Origin: Sphingomonas aquatilis
GTDB taxonomy: Bacteria; Pseudomonadota; Alphaproteobacteria; Sphingomonadales; Sphingomonadaceae
DNA: 64,000 nt
Assembly: GCF_014196115.1 (NCBI RefSeq)
Contig: NZ_JACIDB010000001.1
Location: 620,001-684,000, forward strand
Direction of reading: 5' to 3'
Numbering within the stretch: the first letter of the stretch is position 1; each line of letters opens with the position of its first letter. The translations under genes were made by a program, and so were the position numbers. Below the pieces are notes generated by a model. It was given only the letters and a program-made list of their open reading frames with translations, was not told where the DNA came from and ran no database searches. Below are positions 40,804 through 48,286 of this stretch, one piece after another.

Positions 40804-41460
40804 TCACCGGATCGGCGAGTTCGGGTCGAGCCGCATATCCAGATAATTGTCGACCGAGCGCATCAGTTCGGGCGTCTCGTTCTCGAAGAAGTGGTTCGCC
40901 TTCGGGATCGTGTCGTGGTGGATGGTGATGTGCTTCTGCGTGCGCAGCTTGTCGACCAGCTTCTGCGTCGCGCCGGGCGTTGCCACTTCGTCCGCCTCGC
41001 CCTGGATGATGATGCCGGACGAGGGGCAGGGGGCGAGGAAGCTGAAATCGTACATGTTCGCCGGCGGCGCGACCGAGATGAAGCCGCGGATTTCGGGGCG
41101 GCGCATCAGCAACTGCATGCCGATCCACGCGCCGAAGCTGACGCCCGCGATCCAGGTGGTCGAGGCTTCGGGGTGGAAACTCTGCACCCAGTCGAGCGCG
41201 CTCGCCGCGTCGCTGAGTTCGCCGACGCCATTGTCGAACGTGCCCTGGCTCTTGCCGACGCCGCGGAAGTTGAAGCGCAGCGTCGCGAAGCCGCGGCGCT
41301 GGAACGTCTTGTAAAGCTCCTGCACCAGCCGGTTGTTCATCGTGCCGCCCGCGCTGGGGTGCGGGTGCAGGATCATCGCCACCGGTGCGCGGGGACGGGG
41401 AGCGGGGGCGAAACGCCCTTCGAGGCGGCCTTCGGGGCCGGGAAAGATGACTTCGGGCAT
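40804..41460 (-). CDS. Alpha/beta hydrolase (COG2945-like)
   Basis: 218 residues with the start MPEVIFPGPEGRLEGRF (ATG at 41460, preferred to a GTG four codons earlier). Nucleophile elbow GVSFGAW (Gly-x-Ser-x-Gly), the HPHPSAGGTMNN oxyanion loop, Asp in IIQGEADEVATPG and His in ANHFFENE. Short alpha/beta hydrolases of this type process esters or act as uncharacterised serine hydrolases. Cytoplasmic. It diverges from the cysteine desulfurase operon (79 bp between). Confidence 0.88.
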   Translation of the reverse strand: MPEVIFPGPEGRLEGRFAPAPRPRAPVAMILHPHPSAGGTMNNRLVQELYKTFQRRGFATLRFNFRGVGKSQGTFDNGVGELSDAASALDWVQSFHPEASTTWIAGVSFGAWIGMQLLMRRPEIRGFISVAPPANMYDFSFLAPCPSSGIIIQGEADEVATPGATQKLVDKLRTQKHITIHHDTIPKANHFFENETPELMRSVDNYLDMRLDPNSPIR

Positions 41461-41539
41461 GGGTCTCGCCACAGATAAGGGGCGCGCGGGTATGCGCAGA
41501 ATGTTGCGCGCTATATAGGCCGCACACCCGTTTTCGCAA

Positions 41540-42610
41540 TTGGAACGAATCCTGCCCGACCGTCTCTACCTGGATCATGCCGCGACGACGCCGATGACCG
41601 CCGCGGCGCGGGCGGCTGTAGCGAAGGGGTTCGACCTGTGGGCCAATCCGTCGTCGCCGCATCGCGAAGGGCGCGCGGCGCGGGCAGCGCTGGAAGAGGC
41701 GCGGCGGACGATCGCGGCGGCGCATGGTTGGCGGGGGGAGACGATCCTGACCAGCGGGGCGAGCGAGTCGCTCGGCATCGCCCTGGGGCGGACGACCGCG
41801 CCGCGGCGGCTGATGACCGCGGTGGAGCATGACGCGGCGCTGAGGGCCGGCGGCGATGCGGGCGTGGTGCCGGTGGGCAGCGACGGGCTGGTCGATCTTG
41901 CGGCGCTGGAGGCGATGGTGGCGGCGGGGCCGGCGCTGGTCTGCGTGCAATGGGCGAATAGCGAGACGGGGGTGCGCCAGCCGCTGGCGGCGATCGCCGA
42001 GCGTGTGCATGCGGCGGGGGGATGGTTGCTCGTCGATGCGGCGCAGATGCCCGCGTCGGTGGAATTGGCCGACCTTGCCGACATGGTTGCGCTGTCGGCG
42101 CACAAGCGCGGCGGGCCGCCGGGCGTCGGCGCGCTGCTGGTGCGCGATCTGGCGCTGCTCCACCCGAGCGGCGGGCAGGAGCGCGGCTACCGGCCGGGCA
42201 CCGAGAATTTGCCGGGCGTGCTGGGCTATGCCGCGGCGCTGGCTGAGCCGGAGCCGGATCATGGCGCGCTGCGGGTGAAGCTGGACGATGCGATCCGGCG
42301 CTCGGGTGGTGAGGTGGTCGCGGAAGGCGCTTCGCGGCATCCGGCGATCGGGTCTTATCGGTTGCGCGGGTCCGCGGCGGCGGCGCAGCTGATCCTGCTC
42401 GACAGCGCGGGCTTTGCAGTCTCGGCGGGCAGCGCGTGTTCGAGCGGGAGCATGAAGCCGAGCCATGTGCTCGCCGCGATGGGCTGGAGCGCGGAGGCGG
42501 GGCGCGAGGTGATCCGGGTGAGCTTTGGCCGCACGACGACCGAGGCGGAGGTTGACGCCTTTATCGCGGCATGGCGCGCCATGGCGAAGCAGATGCGGCG
42601 GGCGCCGTGA
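41540..42610 (+). CDS. Cysteine desulfurase-type PLP enzyme, first of a tandem pair
   Basis: 356 residues. PLP-fold type I: YLDHAATTPMT, TSGASES, VEHDAAL (His of the EH motif), ANSETGV, LLVDAAQMP, PLP lysine in SAHKRGGPPG, and a sulfur-acceptor loop SAGSACSSGS. The start is a TTG at 41540; no ATG/GTG precedes it in frame and later ATGs lose the first helix. It overlaps the second desulfurase gene by four bases. Slight departures from IscS (GASES for GATES, HKRGGPPG for HKxYGPKG) suggest a different partner or substrate from the second copy. Confidence 0.9.
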   Translation: MERILPDRLYLDHAATTPMTAAARAAVAKGFDLWANPSSPHREGRAARAALEEARRTIAAAHGWRGETILTSGASESLGIALGRTTAPRRLMTAVEHDAALRAGGDAGVVPVGSDGLVDLAALEAMVAAGPALVCVQWANSETGVRQPLAAIAERVHAAGGWLLVDAAQMPASVELADLADMVALSAHKRGGPPGVGALLVRDLALLHPSGGQERGYRPGTENLPGVLGYAAALAEPEPDHGALRVKLDDAIRRSGGEVVAEGASRHPAIGSYRLRGSAAAAQLILLDSAGFAVSAGSACSSGSMKPSHVLAAMGWSAEAGREVIRVSFGRTTTEAEVDAFIAAWRAMAKQMRRAP

Positions 42611-43668
42611 TCTACCTCGATTATCAGGCGACGACGCCGCTCGCGCCGGAAGCGCTGGCGGCAATGCTGCCCTGGCTGCGCGACCAGCACGCCAATCCGC
42701 ATTCGCCGCATCGTCCCGGCCGGGCCGCCAAGGCGGCGGTCGAGGTGGCGCGCGCGCAGGTCGCGGCGCTGCTGCCGCCGGGCGGGCGCGTGGTGTTCAC
42801 CAGCGGAGCGACCGAGGCACTTAACTGGGCGATCAAGGGAACGCAGGGGGCGATCGTCACGCTGGCGACGGAACATGCCGCGGTTCTCGATACGGTGCGG
42901 GCGTCGCGGCGGGCGGCGTCGGTGTTGGGAGTCGGTGAGGACGGACTCGTCGCCGCGACGGACGTGTCGGTTGAGGGTGGGCTGGTCGCGGCGATGCTCT
43001 TCAACAACGAGATCGGGGTGGTGCAACCGATCGCGGAGCTGGCCGCGCGGGCGCAGGCCGGATCTGCGCTGATGCTGTGCGATGCGGTGCAGGGCTATGG
43101 TCGCGTGGCGATCCCGGAGCATGTCGATCTGGTCGCGGTGTCGGCGCACAAGATCTACGGACCGAAGGGGATTGGCGCGTTGTGGATCCGTGATGGCGTC
43201 ACGCTGGCGCCGTTGCTGCACGGTGGCGACCAGGAGGGCGGGCGATCGGGCACGCTGTCGCCGGCGCTCTGTGTTGGCTTTGGGGTGGCGGCGCGACTGA
43301 TGGCGGAGCGGTGGGACGCAGACGCAGCGCATGTCGAGCGGTTGTGGGCCCGAGCGGTCGAGCGGCTGCGCGGGTGGACGATCAACGGTGCGGTCGAACC
43401 CCGCTATCGCGGCAATCTCAACGTCCGCTGCGACGGGCTGGATGTTGCGCGGCTGATGTCCGATTGCCGCGACATCGCCTTTTCGGCGGGGTCGGCGTGC
43501 GCGAGCGGATCGGGGCGGTCGAGCCATGTTCTGCGCGCTTTGGGGCTGAGCGAAACACGGGCGCGGTCGAGCATCCGACTGGGCTGGGGGCGCTACACGA
43601 CCGAGGACGAATTGACGCAGGCGCTGGAGACGATCGCCGCGGCGGCGCGGGTGCAGGGGGTGATATGA
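42607..43668 (+). CDS. Cysteine desulfurase (IscS/NifS-type), second of the pair
   Basis: 353 residues from a GTG at 42607, which overlaps the first copy's stop (GTGA); an ATG 12 codons earlier lies inside that gene. Motifs: IYLDYQATTPLAP, FTSGATEALNWAIKG, EHAAVL, LFNNEIGVVQP, DAVQGYG, PLP lysine in SAHKIYGPKG, and the acceptor Cys in FSAGSACASGSG. Transfers sulfur from L-cysteine as a persulfide for Fe-S and thio-modification. Typical IscS is 390-400 residues, so this copy is somewhat short. Followed by a ferredoxin with ATGA overlap. Confidence 0.93.
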   Translation: MIYLDYQATTPLAPEALAAMLPWLRDQHANPHSPHRPGRAAKAAVEVARAQVAALLPPGGRVVFTSGATEALNWAIKGTQGAIVTLATEHAAVLDTVRASRRAASVLGVGEDGLVAATDVSVEGGLVAAMLFNNEIGVVQPIAELAARAQAGSALMLCDAVQGYGRVAIPEHVDLVAVSAHKIYGPKGIGALWIRDGVTLAPLLHGGDQEGGRSGTLSPALCVGFGVAARLMAERWDADAAHVERLWARAVERLRGWTINGAVEPRYRGNLNVRCDGLDVARLMSDCRDIAFSAGSACASGSGRSSHVLRALGLSETRARSSIRLGWGRYTTEDELTQALETIAAAARVQGVI

Positions 43669-43973
43669 TCCGCGTGCGGTTCATCGGGGCGGACGGCAGC
43701 GTTCGCGAGGCGAAGGGCGTCGAGGGCGCGCGGCTGCTCGATGTGGCGCAGGCAGACGGACAGCCGCTGGAGGGGACGTGCGATGGCGATATGGCCTGCG
43801 CGACCTGCCATGTGATCGTTGCGGGCGAGGATGCCGATCGCCTGCCGCCGCCGCGGGAGGAGGAGGAAGACCTGCTCGACATGGTGCCGCAGGCGACGCG
43901 GACCAGTCGGCTGGCGTGCCAGATCCGGTTGAGTACGGCGCTCGATGGGCTGACGGTGCGGGTGCCGGGGTAG
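43665..43973 (+). CDS. Adrenodoxin-type [2Fe-2S] ferredoxin
   Basis: 102 residues. Cluster ligands fit C-x5-C-x2-C-xn-C in GTCDGDMACATCHV and, later, LACQIRL. ISC-type ferredoxins of this group deliver electrons for cluster assembly on scaffold proteins. Starts in the stop of the second desulfurase (ATGA), completing a three-gene translationally coupled unit. No transmembrane or signal segment. Confidence 0.93.
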   Translation: MIRVRFIGADGSVREAKGVEGARLLDVAQADGQPLEGTCDGDMACATCHVIVAGEDADRLPPPREEEEDLLDMVPQATRTSRLACQIRLSTALDGLTVRVPG

Positions 43974-43982
43974 CGGTTACCC

Positions 43983-44064
43983 GTCATCCCGGCCTTGAGC
44001 CGGGATCCCGCTTCTGTTTTGCCGGCCCCGAAAAAGCGGGACCCCGGATCAGGTCCGGGGTGAC
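43983..44064. repeat. Palindromic repeat pair after the ferredoxin gene
   Basis: GTCATCCCGGCCTTGAGCCG at left and CCGGATCAGGTCCGGGGTGA at right form a pair of family hairpins around GCTTCTGTTTTGCC. It may double as the ferredoxin operon terminator. The right arm is nearly identical to the unit at 44824. Confidence 0.7.
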
Positions 44065-44219
44065 GAATCAGGGGGGCGCTTGGCGCGCGATGATCCCACC
44101 GAAAAGCTCCCGCCTTTCCTGACGGTTGGACAACGACGGGTTCAGGGATCGTGCATCGCGGATCGGCGATTGTACGCTCATGCCCGCTTTGGTGGGTTCA
44201 TGAGAGGGAGTGTTCGATC

Positions 44220-44543
44220 ATGAAGCTTGTCGCTCTATTCGGTGCCGCTGCGCTCGCCGCTGGCACTGTCGTTGCCGCCGCCCCGGCCGAGGCCGCTCCG
44301 GGGCCGCATGGCTGGCATGACCCGCGCGGCGGACCGGGCTGGGATCGCGGACCCGGTTGGGGGCGCGGTCCGGGTTGGGATCGTGGGCCGGGTCGCCACC
44401 GTGGCTGGGATCGTGGTCCCGGCTGGGATCGCGGGCCGGGCTGGGGTCGCCCGGGTTATGGCTACGGCCGCAGCCGCGTCGTCTGCCGGCTGCAGCCGGG
44501 CTATTACGGGCCGGTGCGGCGCTGCTTCCGCGTATGGCGCTGA
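44220..44543 (+). CDS. Secreted glycine/tryptophan/arginine-rich repeat protein
   Basis: 107 residues. Signal peptide MKLVALFGAAALAAGTVVAAAPAEA, then tandem GPGWDRGPGW-type repeats (about residues 35-80), and a conserved-looking end VVCRLQPGYYGPVRRCFRVW with two Cys. AGGGAG precedes the ATG at 44220. The end resembles small exported proteins of sphingomonads with unknown role; the GPGW(D/G)R repeat is basic and aromatic, so it could bind a surface polymer or nucleic acid. Reported as a real but uncharacterised protein. Confidence 0.75.
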   Translation: MKLVALFGAAALAAGTVVAAAPAEAAPGPHGWHDPRGGPGWDRGPGWGRGPGWDRGPGRHRGWDRGPGWDRGPGWGRPGYGYGRSRVVCRLQPGYYGPVRRCFRVWR

Positions 44544-44582
44544 TCTGACCACTTGATCCTGCCGCCCGACCCCGCCATATGC

Positions 44583-44681
44583 GCCGCGGGAGTCGGGCGG
44601 ACGTGGTCGTCGCCAACCCGGTCAGGTCCGGAAGGAAGCAGCCGCAACGATTTCGCCGCGGGTCGTCCCGGCTCCCACCGC
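44583..44681 (+). ncRNA. ffs: Signal recognition particle RNA, small (4.5S) type
   Basis: The signature GGTCAGGTCCGGAAGGAAGC, which holds the GGAA tetraloop-side symmetric loop bound by Ffh, is at 44620-44639. Flanking arms pair: GGGAG (44588-44592) with CTCCC (44672-44676) and the next bases TCGGG with CCCGG. About 100 bases, as is usual for alphaproteobacteria. Ends are estimated. Confidence 0.9.
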
Positions 44682-44723
44682 AGCATGTGAGGCATGCTGC
44701 GCGGCCGGCGGTGCAGAGCACCG
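44681..44723 (+). other. Two hairpins directly downstream of the SRP RNA
   Basis: CAGCATG/CATGCTG with a five-base loop (44681-44699) and CGGTGC/GCACCG with a three-base loop (44709-44723), both perfect. With the terminator at 44728 they form a three-hairpin 3' region. They may be processing sites for the SRP RNA precursor. Confidence 0.55.
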
Positions 44724-44727
44724 TCCG

Positions 44728-44757
44728 ACGTCATGGCTTCGCCATGACGTTTTTTTG
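44728..44757 (+). terminator. Strong intrinsic terminator of the SRP RNA gene
   Basis: Perfect ten-base stem ACGTCATGGC/GCCATGACGT with loop TTC, followed by seven T after the stem. The best intrinsic terminator in the window. Confidence 0.9.
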
Positions 44758-44823
44758 TTTATTGAGCCTTTGATCGCGGCGATCCTCCGCGGCGCATCCC
44801 GCTGATCCGTGCGCACAAGACAA

Positions 44824-44852
44824 GCGGGACCCCGGATCAAGTCCGGGGTGAC
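44824..44852. repeat. GTCCGGGGTGAC-type palindromic unit
   Basis: GCGGGACCCCGGATCAAGTC with CCGGGGTGAC, a single hairpin of the dispersed family, 38 bp before the end of the prolyl-4-hydroxylase-type gene. Confidence 0.65.
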
Positions 44853-44889
44853 GGTGTACATGGGGCTAGGTGCCCGAACGGCCCGAGCC

Positions 44890-45570
44890 TTATCCCCGCT
44901 TGAGCCACGATCCTTCGCGGAACCACTTGGTCACGATATATTTCGTGCCCTCCACCACATCCATGCCCTCGTGCAACGTCAGCGTGTTGGGCGTGCCATC
45001 CGGGTTCATGTTGTTCCAGGCGAGCAGCAGCCCGCGGCGTGGCGCGATCTTGAAGCCGGCCTGCGGGAACCAGGTTTCGCCGCCCTCGGCGACGTCGTTG
45101 AGGTAGATCATCGCGGTCCACGTCCGCTGCCCACCCGACGCCTGGATCTGCGGCCAATAGCTTTCGGTGTCGTGGAAGTAATCATGGTGCGCGCGGAAGT
45201 GCTGGCCGGGCGCATAGCGCTGGCCCTGCATCGTCTCGCCCTTTTCGTGCGGCAGGCCGAGCAGGTCGGCGATCGATTCGTCGATCGGCTGCACCTCTGG
45301 CGCGTAGCGGTTCATGTCGCAGCTTTCGCTGGTGCGAAAATCCGATTCGGGGCGGTCGGACAGCAGCGACGACGGCCGGCGGTCCGCGTCGATCATCGCG
45401 ATCAGCGTGTCGCATTGCGCGGCATCGAGAAAATCGAGGTGGTAGAAGAGCTCAACGCCCGACACCTCGGCCGCCGTCATCTGCGGATTGGCGGCAAGGC
45501 GGGTGGCGACCGCGCGACCCGTGTCGCGGCGTGCGGGCGAGGGGGCGGCGGCTTTCTTGCGGAAGAACAT
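44890..45570 (-). CDS. 2-oxoglutarate/Fe(II) oxygenase, prolyl-4-hydroxylase type
   Basis: 226 residues from ATG 45570. The P4Hc domain has the iron-binding HHDYFHD (H-x-D) in the middle, then the distal His in LHEGMDVVEGTKYIVTKWFRE with the Lys that contacts 2-oxoglutarate. The first 25 residues are basic (MFFRKKAAAPSPARRDTGR) and low-complexity. Hydroxylates proline or another residue of an unknown target; bacterial relatives act on EF-Tu, pilin-like or unknown substrates. Lies downstream of the RcnB-like gene on the same strand but separated by a terminator. Confidence 0.9.
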   Translation of the reverse strand: MFFRKKAAAPSPARRDTGRAVATRLAANPQMTAAEVSGVELFYHLDFLDAAQCDTLIAMIDADRRPSSLLSDRPESDFRTSESCDMNRYAPEVQPIDESIADLLGLPHEKGETMQGQRYAPGQHFRAHHDYFHDTESYWPQIQASGGQRTWTAMIYLNDVAEGGETWFPQAGFKIAPRRGLLLAWNNMNPDGTPNTLTLHEGMDVVEGTKYIVTKWFREGSWLKRG

Positions 45571-45608
45571 GGCGCGGGGAAAATGCCGTCGGGATAGGGA
45601 CAAGACAA

Positions 45609-45634
45609 GAGGCCCGATGTCGCCACCGGGCCTC
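45609..45634 (-). terminator. Terminator of the RcnB-like gene
   Basis: GAGGCCCG / CGGGCCTC with a ten-base loop. On the minus strand it lies 20-45 bases after the stop at 45654 and is followed by TTGTCTTGT. Confidence 0.7.
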
Positions 45635-45653
45635 CCGTCATCCTGCCGATCGG

Positions 45654-46625
45654 TCAGTAGAAGATGCCGTAGACCGCATCGACCACCAGCCCGCTGCGGA
45701 CGTCGACGAGCAAGGCGTCGTCGTAATAGCGCACCCAGCGATACGGGCCGTAGGCTTCGGGCAGGCGATAGACGAAGGGATCGTCGATCCAGTAGCTCTG
45801 CGAGAAGAGCAGCGGCGCCAGCGAGATGCCGATCGAGAAGCGGCGGTAGCCATAGCCCCAACCCGACGGTGCGTAATAGCGCGGCAGGCGGAAGACGCCG
45901 CGGTTGGCCGCGCGCTCACGCGCCCAGTCGTAGCGCCGATCGTTACGCCAGCCCCGATCCCAATTGTTACGGCCCCAATCATTACGGCCCCAATCGTTGC
46001 GGGGGTCGAAGCGGCCGCGCTGGTTCCAGCCCTGATCCCATCCGCGCTGTTCGGTCCAACGACGGTCGATGTCCTGACGCCGCTGCCAGTCGCGCTGTTC
46101 GCGGTCGCGCCGCTGCCAATCCTGGCGTTCGCGGTCGCGGCGATCCTGATCGGCACGATCCGGTCCGGGGCGGTTCCAGTCGGGGCGGGGACCCGGGTCG
46201 ATACCCGGTCCGGGCCGGCCCGGACGCTGCCAGTCGGGGCGGCGTTCCATGCCGGGATCGGGGCGGTCCGGCCGATCGGGCCGCTGCCAGTCGGGGCGTT
46301 GCCCATCGGGGCCGGGGCGCCGATCCGGGCCGGGCGCAGGACCTTGGCCGTCCGGGCCGCCGGGCCGGTCGCGGCGCCATTGACCGCCATCGGGGCCGCC
46401 GGGGCGCTCGCCGCGCCATTGCGGGCGCTCGGTTCGAATCTGGGCATCGACGCCGACCTCGGCCGACAGCGGCGGACGACCACCGTCGGGGCGCGGGCCA
46501 CCCGGCGCCTGCCAGTCGCCACGACGGCCGGGACCGCCCAGGCCGCGCTCGCCCACCTCCTGCGCCTGCACCGCAACCGGCATCAGCATCGATGCAGCCA
46601 GCAACGCCTTGATCACGCTCTTCAT
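45654..46625 (-). CDS. RcnB-like periplasmic protein with long D/R/P/G/W-rich region
   Basis: 323 residues. Signal peptide MKSVIKALLAASMLMPVAVQAQ. Residues about 40-220 are low-complexity, rich in Arg, Asp, Pro, Gly, Gln and Trp (PGGPDGQGP, DRPDRPDP, DWQRRDREQRDWQRR and similar blocks). The last ~100 hold the RcnB-like part: YYAPSGWGYGYRRFSIG and YRWVRYYDDALLVDVRSGLVVDAVYGIFY. RcnB proteins are periplasmic and in enterics help control nickel/cobalt efflux, but the metal link is not shown here. ATG 46625 is chosen; a GTG seven codons upstream would include the palindrome in the coding region. Confidence 0.82.
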   Translation of the reverse strand: MKSVIKALLAASMLMPVAVQAQEVGERGLGGPGRRGDWQAPGGPRPDGGRPPLSAEVGVDAQIRTERPQWRGERPGGPDGGQWRRDRPGGPDGQGPAPGPDRRPGPDGQRPDWQRPDRPDRPDPGMERRPDWQRPGRPGPGIDPGPRPDWNRPGPDRADQDRRDRERQDWQRRDREQRDWQRRQDIDRRWTEQRGWDQGWNQRGRFDPRNDWGRNDWGRNNWDRGWRNDRRYDWARERAANRGVFRLPRYYAPSGWGYGYRRFSIGISLAPLLFSQSYWIDDPFVYRLPEAYGPYRWVRYYDDALLVDVRSGLVVDAVYGIFY

Positions 46626-46639
46626 GACGAACGTTCGTC
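46626..46639 (-). promoter_or_regulatory. Perfect 14-bp palindrome between RBS and ATG of the RcnB-like gene
   Basis: GACGAACGTTCGTC directly abuts the ATG, and its right end is shared with the GGAAGGA Shine-Dalgarno. It could be a repressor operator or a translational control hairpin. It could also be chance in a GC-rich region, although perfection over 14 bp is uncommon. Confidence 0.45.
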
Positions 46640-46764
46640 CTTCCACTGCCGGCGCACGAGCCGGCCCCGATGATGACGTCGGAATGACACACCGGCGCTG
46701 TGCCGAAGCTGAATTGGTTCGTCAGCGTTGCGAAAGCTTGGGCCCGTGGCGGACCCGTTTTCGC

Positions 46765-47310
46765 CTACCGCGCGGGCGGCGGCACCAGCGCGGGGACGAC
46801 GCGGGCGGCGTCCGCGGGATCGATGCCGGGACGGGCGCCGGCGGGGATGGTTTCCTCACCCCGCGCGGCGCGGGCGGCGCGCTGGATCGCCTCGACCAGC
46901 CGGGGGTAGATGCCGCAGCGGCACAAGTTGCGGATCGCCGCCTTGATCGCCGCTTCGTCGGGGTCGGTGTCGCGCTTCAGCAGCACCGACGCCGCCATGA
47001 TGATGCCGGGGATGCAGAATCCACATTGCGGCACATTGGCGGCGATGAAGGCGAGTTGCAGCGGGTGGTTTCGTTCGCGCGACAGCCCTTCGATCGTCGT
47101 GACGTAGCTGCCCTCGATCGACCCGATGGGAACGCGGCAGGACAACACTGCCCGGCCGTCGATATCGACGGTACAGGCACCGCAATCGCCGGTGCCGCAG
47201 CCATATTTGGTGCCGCTTAGGTTCGATGCGTCGCGCAGCGCCCACAGCAGCGGCGTTGCGGGGTCGAGCCGATATTCGACCGGCTGGTTGTTGACCGTGA
47301 GGCGCGACAT
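46765..47310 (-). CDS. [2Fe-2S] subunit of a xanthine-oxidase-family dehydrogenase, orphan
   Basis: 181 residues. Plant-type cluster: GCGTGDCGACTVDIDGRAVLSC (C38, C43, C46, C58). Second cluster: PQCGFCIPGIIM and NLCRCGIYPRL (C96, C99, C130, C132). This is the small electron-transfer subunit of molybdenum hydroxylases such as isoquinoline 1-oxidoreductase. No large molybdopterin subunit or FAD subunit is adjacent: the RcnB-like gene lies on one side and a divergent DODA-type gene on the other. The C-terminal tail is Pro/Ala-rich. It is complete in itself. Confidence 0.92.
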   Translation of the reverse strand: MSRLTVNNQPVEYRLDPATPLLWALRDASNLSGTKYGCGTGDCGACTVDIDGRAVLSCRVPIGSIEGSYVTTIEGLSRERNHPLQLAFIAANVPQCGFCIPGIIMAASVLLKRDTDPDEAAIKAAIRNLCRCGIYPRLVEAIQRAARAARGEETIPAGARPGIDPADAARVVPALVPPPAR

Positions 47311-47324
47311 GAAAGCCCCATAAG

Positions 47325-47341
47325 CGAAACGCGGCGTTTCG
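47325..47341. promoter_or_regulatory. Perfect palindrome in the divergent promoter region
   Basis: CGAAACG-CGG-CGTTTCG, a seven-base inverted repeat, lies in the 77-bp gap between the divergent orphan subunit and the DODA-type dioxygenase gene. A shared repressor binding site is the simplest reading; no regulator gene is adjacent. Confidence 0.5.
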
Positions 47342-47387
47342 ATCCACAGCGATTGCGGACGCGACGGCGTGCGGCGATCTTGGCGGC

Positions 47388-48188
47388 ATGACGCTTCCGA
47401 CGCTGTTCGTGCCGCATGGCGGTGGCCCGTGCTTCTTCATGGACCCGCATGGCGGCCCGCCCGATCCGATGTGGCGGCCGATGCAGGCGTATCTCGCCGG
47501 GCTGATCGCATCGCTGCCCGAACGGCCGCGCGCCATCCTGATGGTATCCGGTCATTGGGAGACGCCCGATCTGACCGTGCATGTCGGTGAGCGACCCGCG
47601 CTGCTGTTCGACTATTACGGCTTTCCCGACCACACCTATCGCCTGCGTTGGGATGCACCCGGGGCGGTCGATGTGGCACGGGCGGCGGCAGACCTGCTGC
47701 GCGCCGCAGGGCATGCTGTCGGCGAAGAGGCACAGCGCGGCTGGGACCATGGCGTCTTCATCCCGATGATGGTCGCCAATCCGGACGCGGACATCCCGCT
47801 CGCTCAGCTGTCGCTGCGGGCCGACCTGGACCCCGCCGCGCATATCGCGATCGGGCGGGCACTGGCGCCGTTGCGCGATGCGGGGGTGCTGATCGTCGGA
47901 TCGGGGATGAGCTTCCACAATCTGCGCGCGCGGGGGCCTGCGGTGACGCCGGTCGCGCGCGAATGGGACGAGGCACTGGTCGCCGCCGTGACCGATCCCG
48001 ATCCGGCGCTGCGCGCGGCACGGATGGCGGCGTGGGAGACGTTGCCGCACGCCCGCTTCGCGCACCCGGAGGCAGAGCATCTGCTGCCGCTGATGGTGGC
48101 GCTGGGGGCGGGTGGGGACGATGCGGCGCTCTGCGACTATCGCGACGTGGTGATGGGCTGGGCGGTGTCGGGGTTTCGATTCGGGTGA
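47388..48188 (+). CDS. DODA-type extradiol ring-opening dioxygenase (YgiD-like)
   Basis: 266 residues. LFVPHGGGPCFFMDP at the start gives the first His ligand; ILMVSGHWETPDLTV the second. WDHGVFIPMMVANPDADIPLAQLSL follows, all fitting the LigB/DODA superfamily, which cleaves catechol-like substrates next to a hydroxyl using Fe or Zn. Related 4,5-DOPA dioxygenases are similar in size (about 260). Substrate unknown. It diverges from the orphan [2Fe-2S] subunit and is followed by a sugar transporter gene with a 98-bp gap. Confidence 0.93.
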   Translation: MTLPTLFVPHGGGPCFFMDPHGGPPDPMWRPMQAYLAGLIASLPERPRAILMVSGHWETPDLTVHVGERPALLFDYYGFPDHTYRLRWDAPGAVDVARAAADLLRAAGHAVGEEAQRGWDHGVFIPMMVANPDADIPLAQLSLRADLDPAAHIAIGRALAPLRDAGVLIVGSGMSFHNLRARGPAVTPVAREWDEALVAAVTDPDPALRAARMAAWETLPHARFAHPEAEHLLPLMVALGAGGDDAALCDYRDVVMGWAVSGFRFG

Positions 48189-48286
48189 CGGGTATGCCGG
48201 GGGTCAGTGGTGCGGCTTGCCAGCGATGGCGGCGGGCGCCTATGCGCTGGGGATCATAATCTTCCCCAGGAGAGGCTGCCAGTCCC

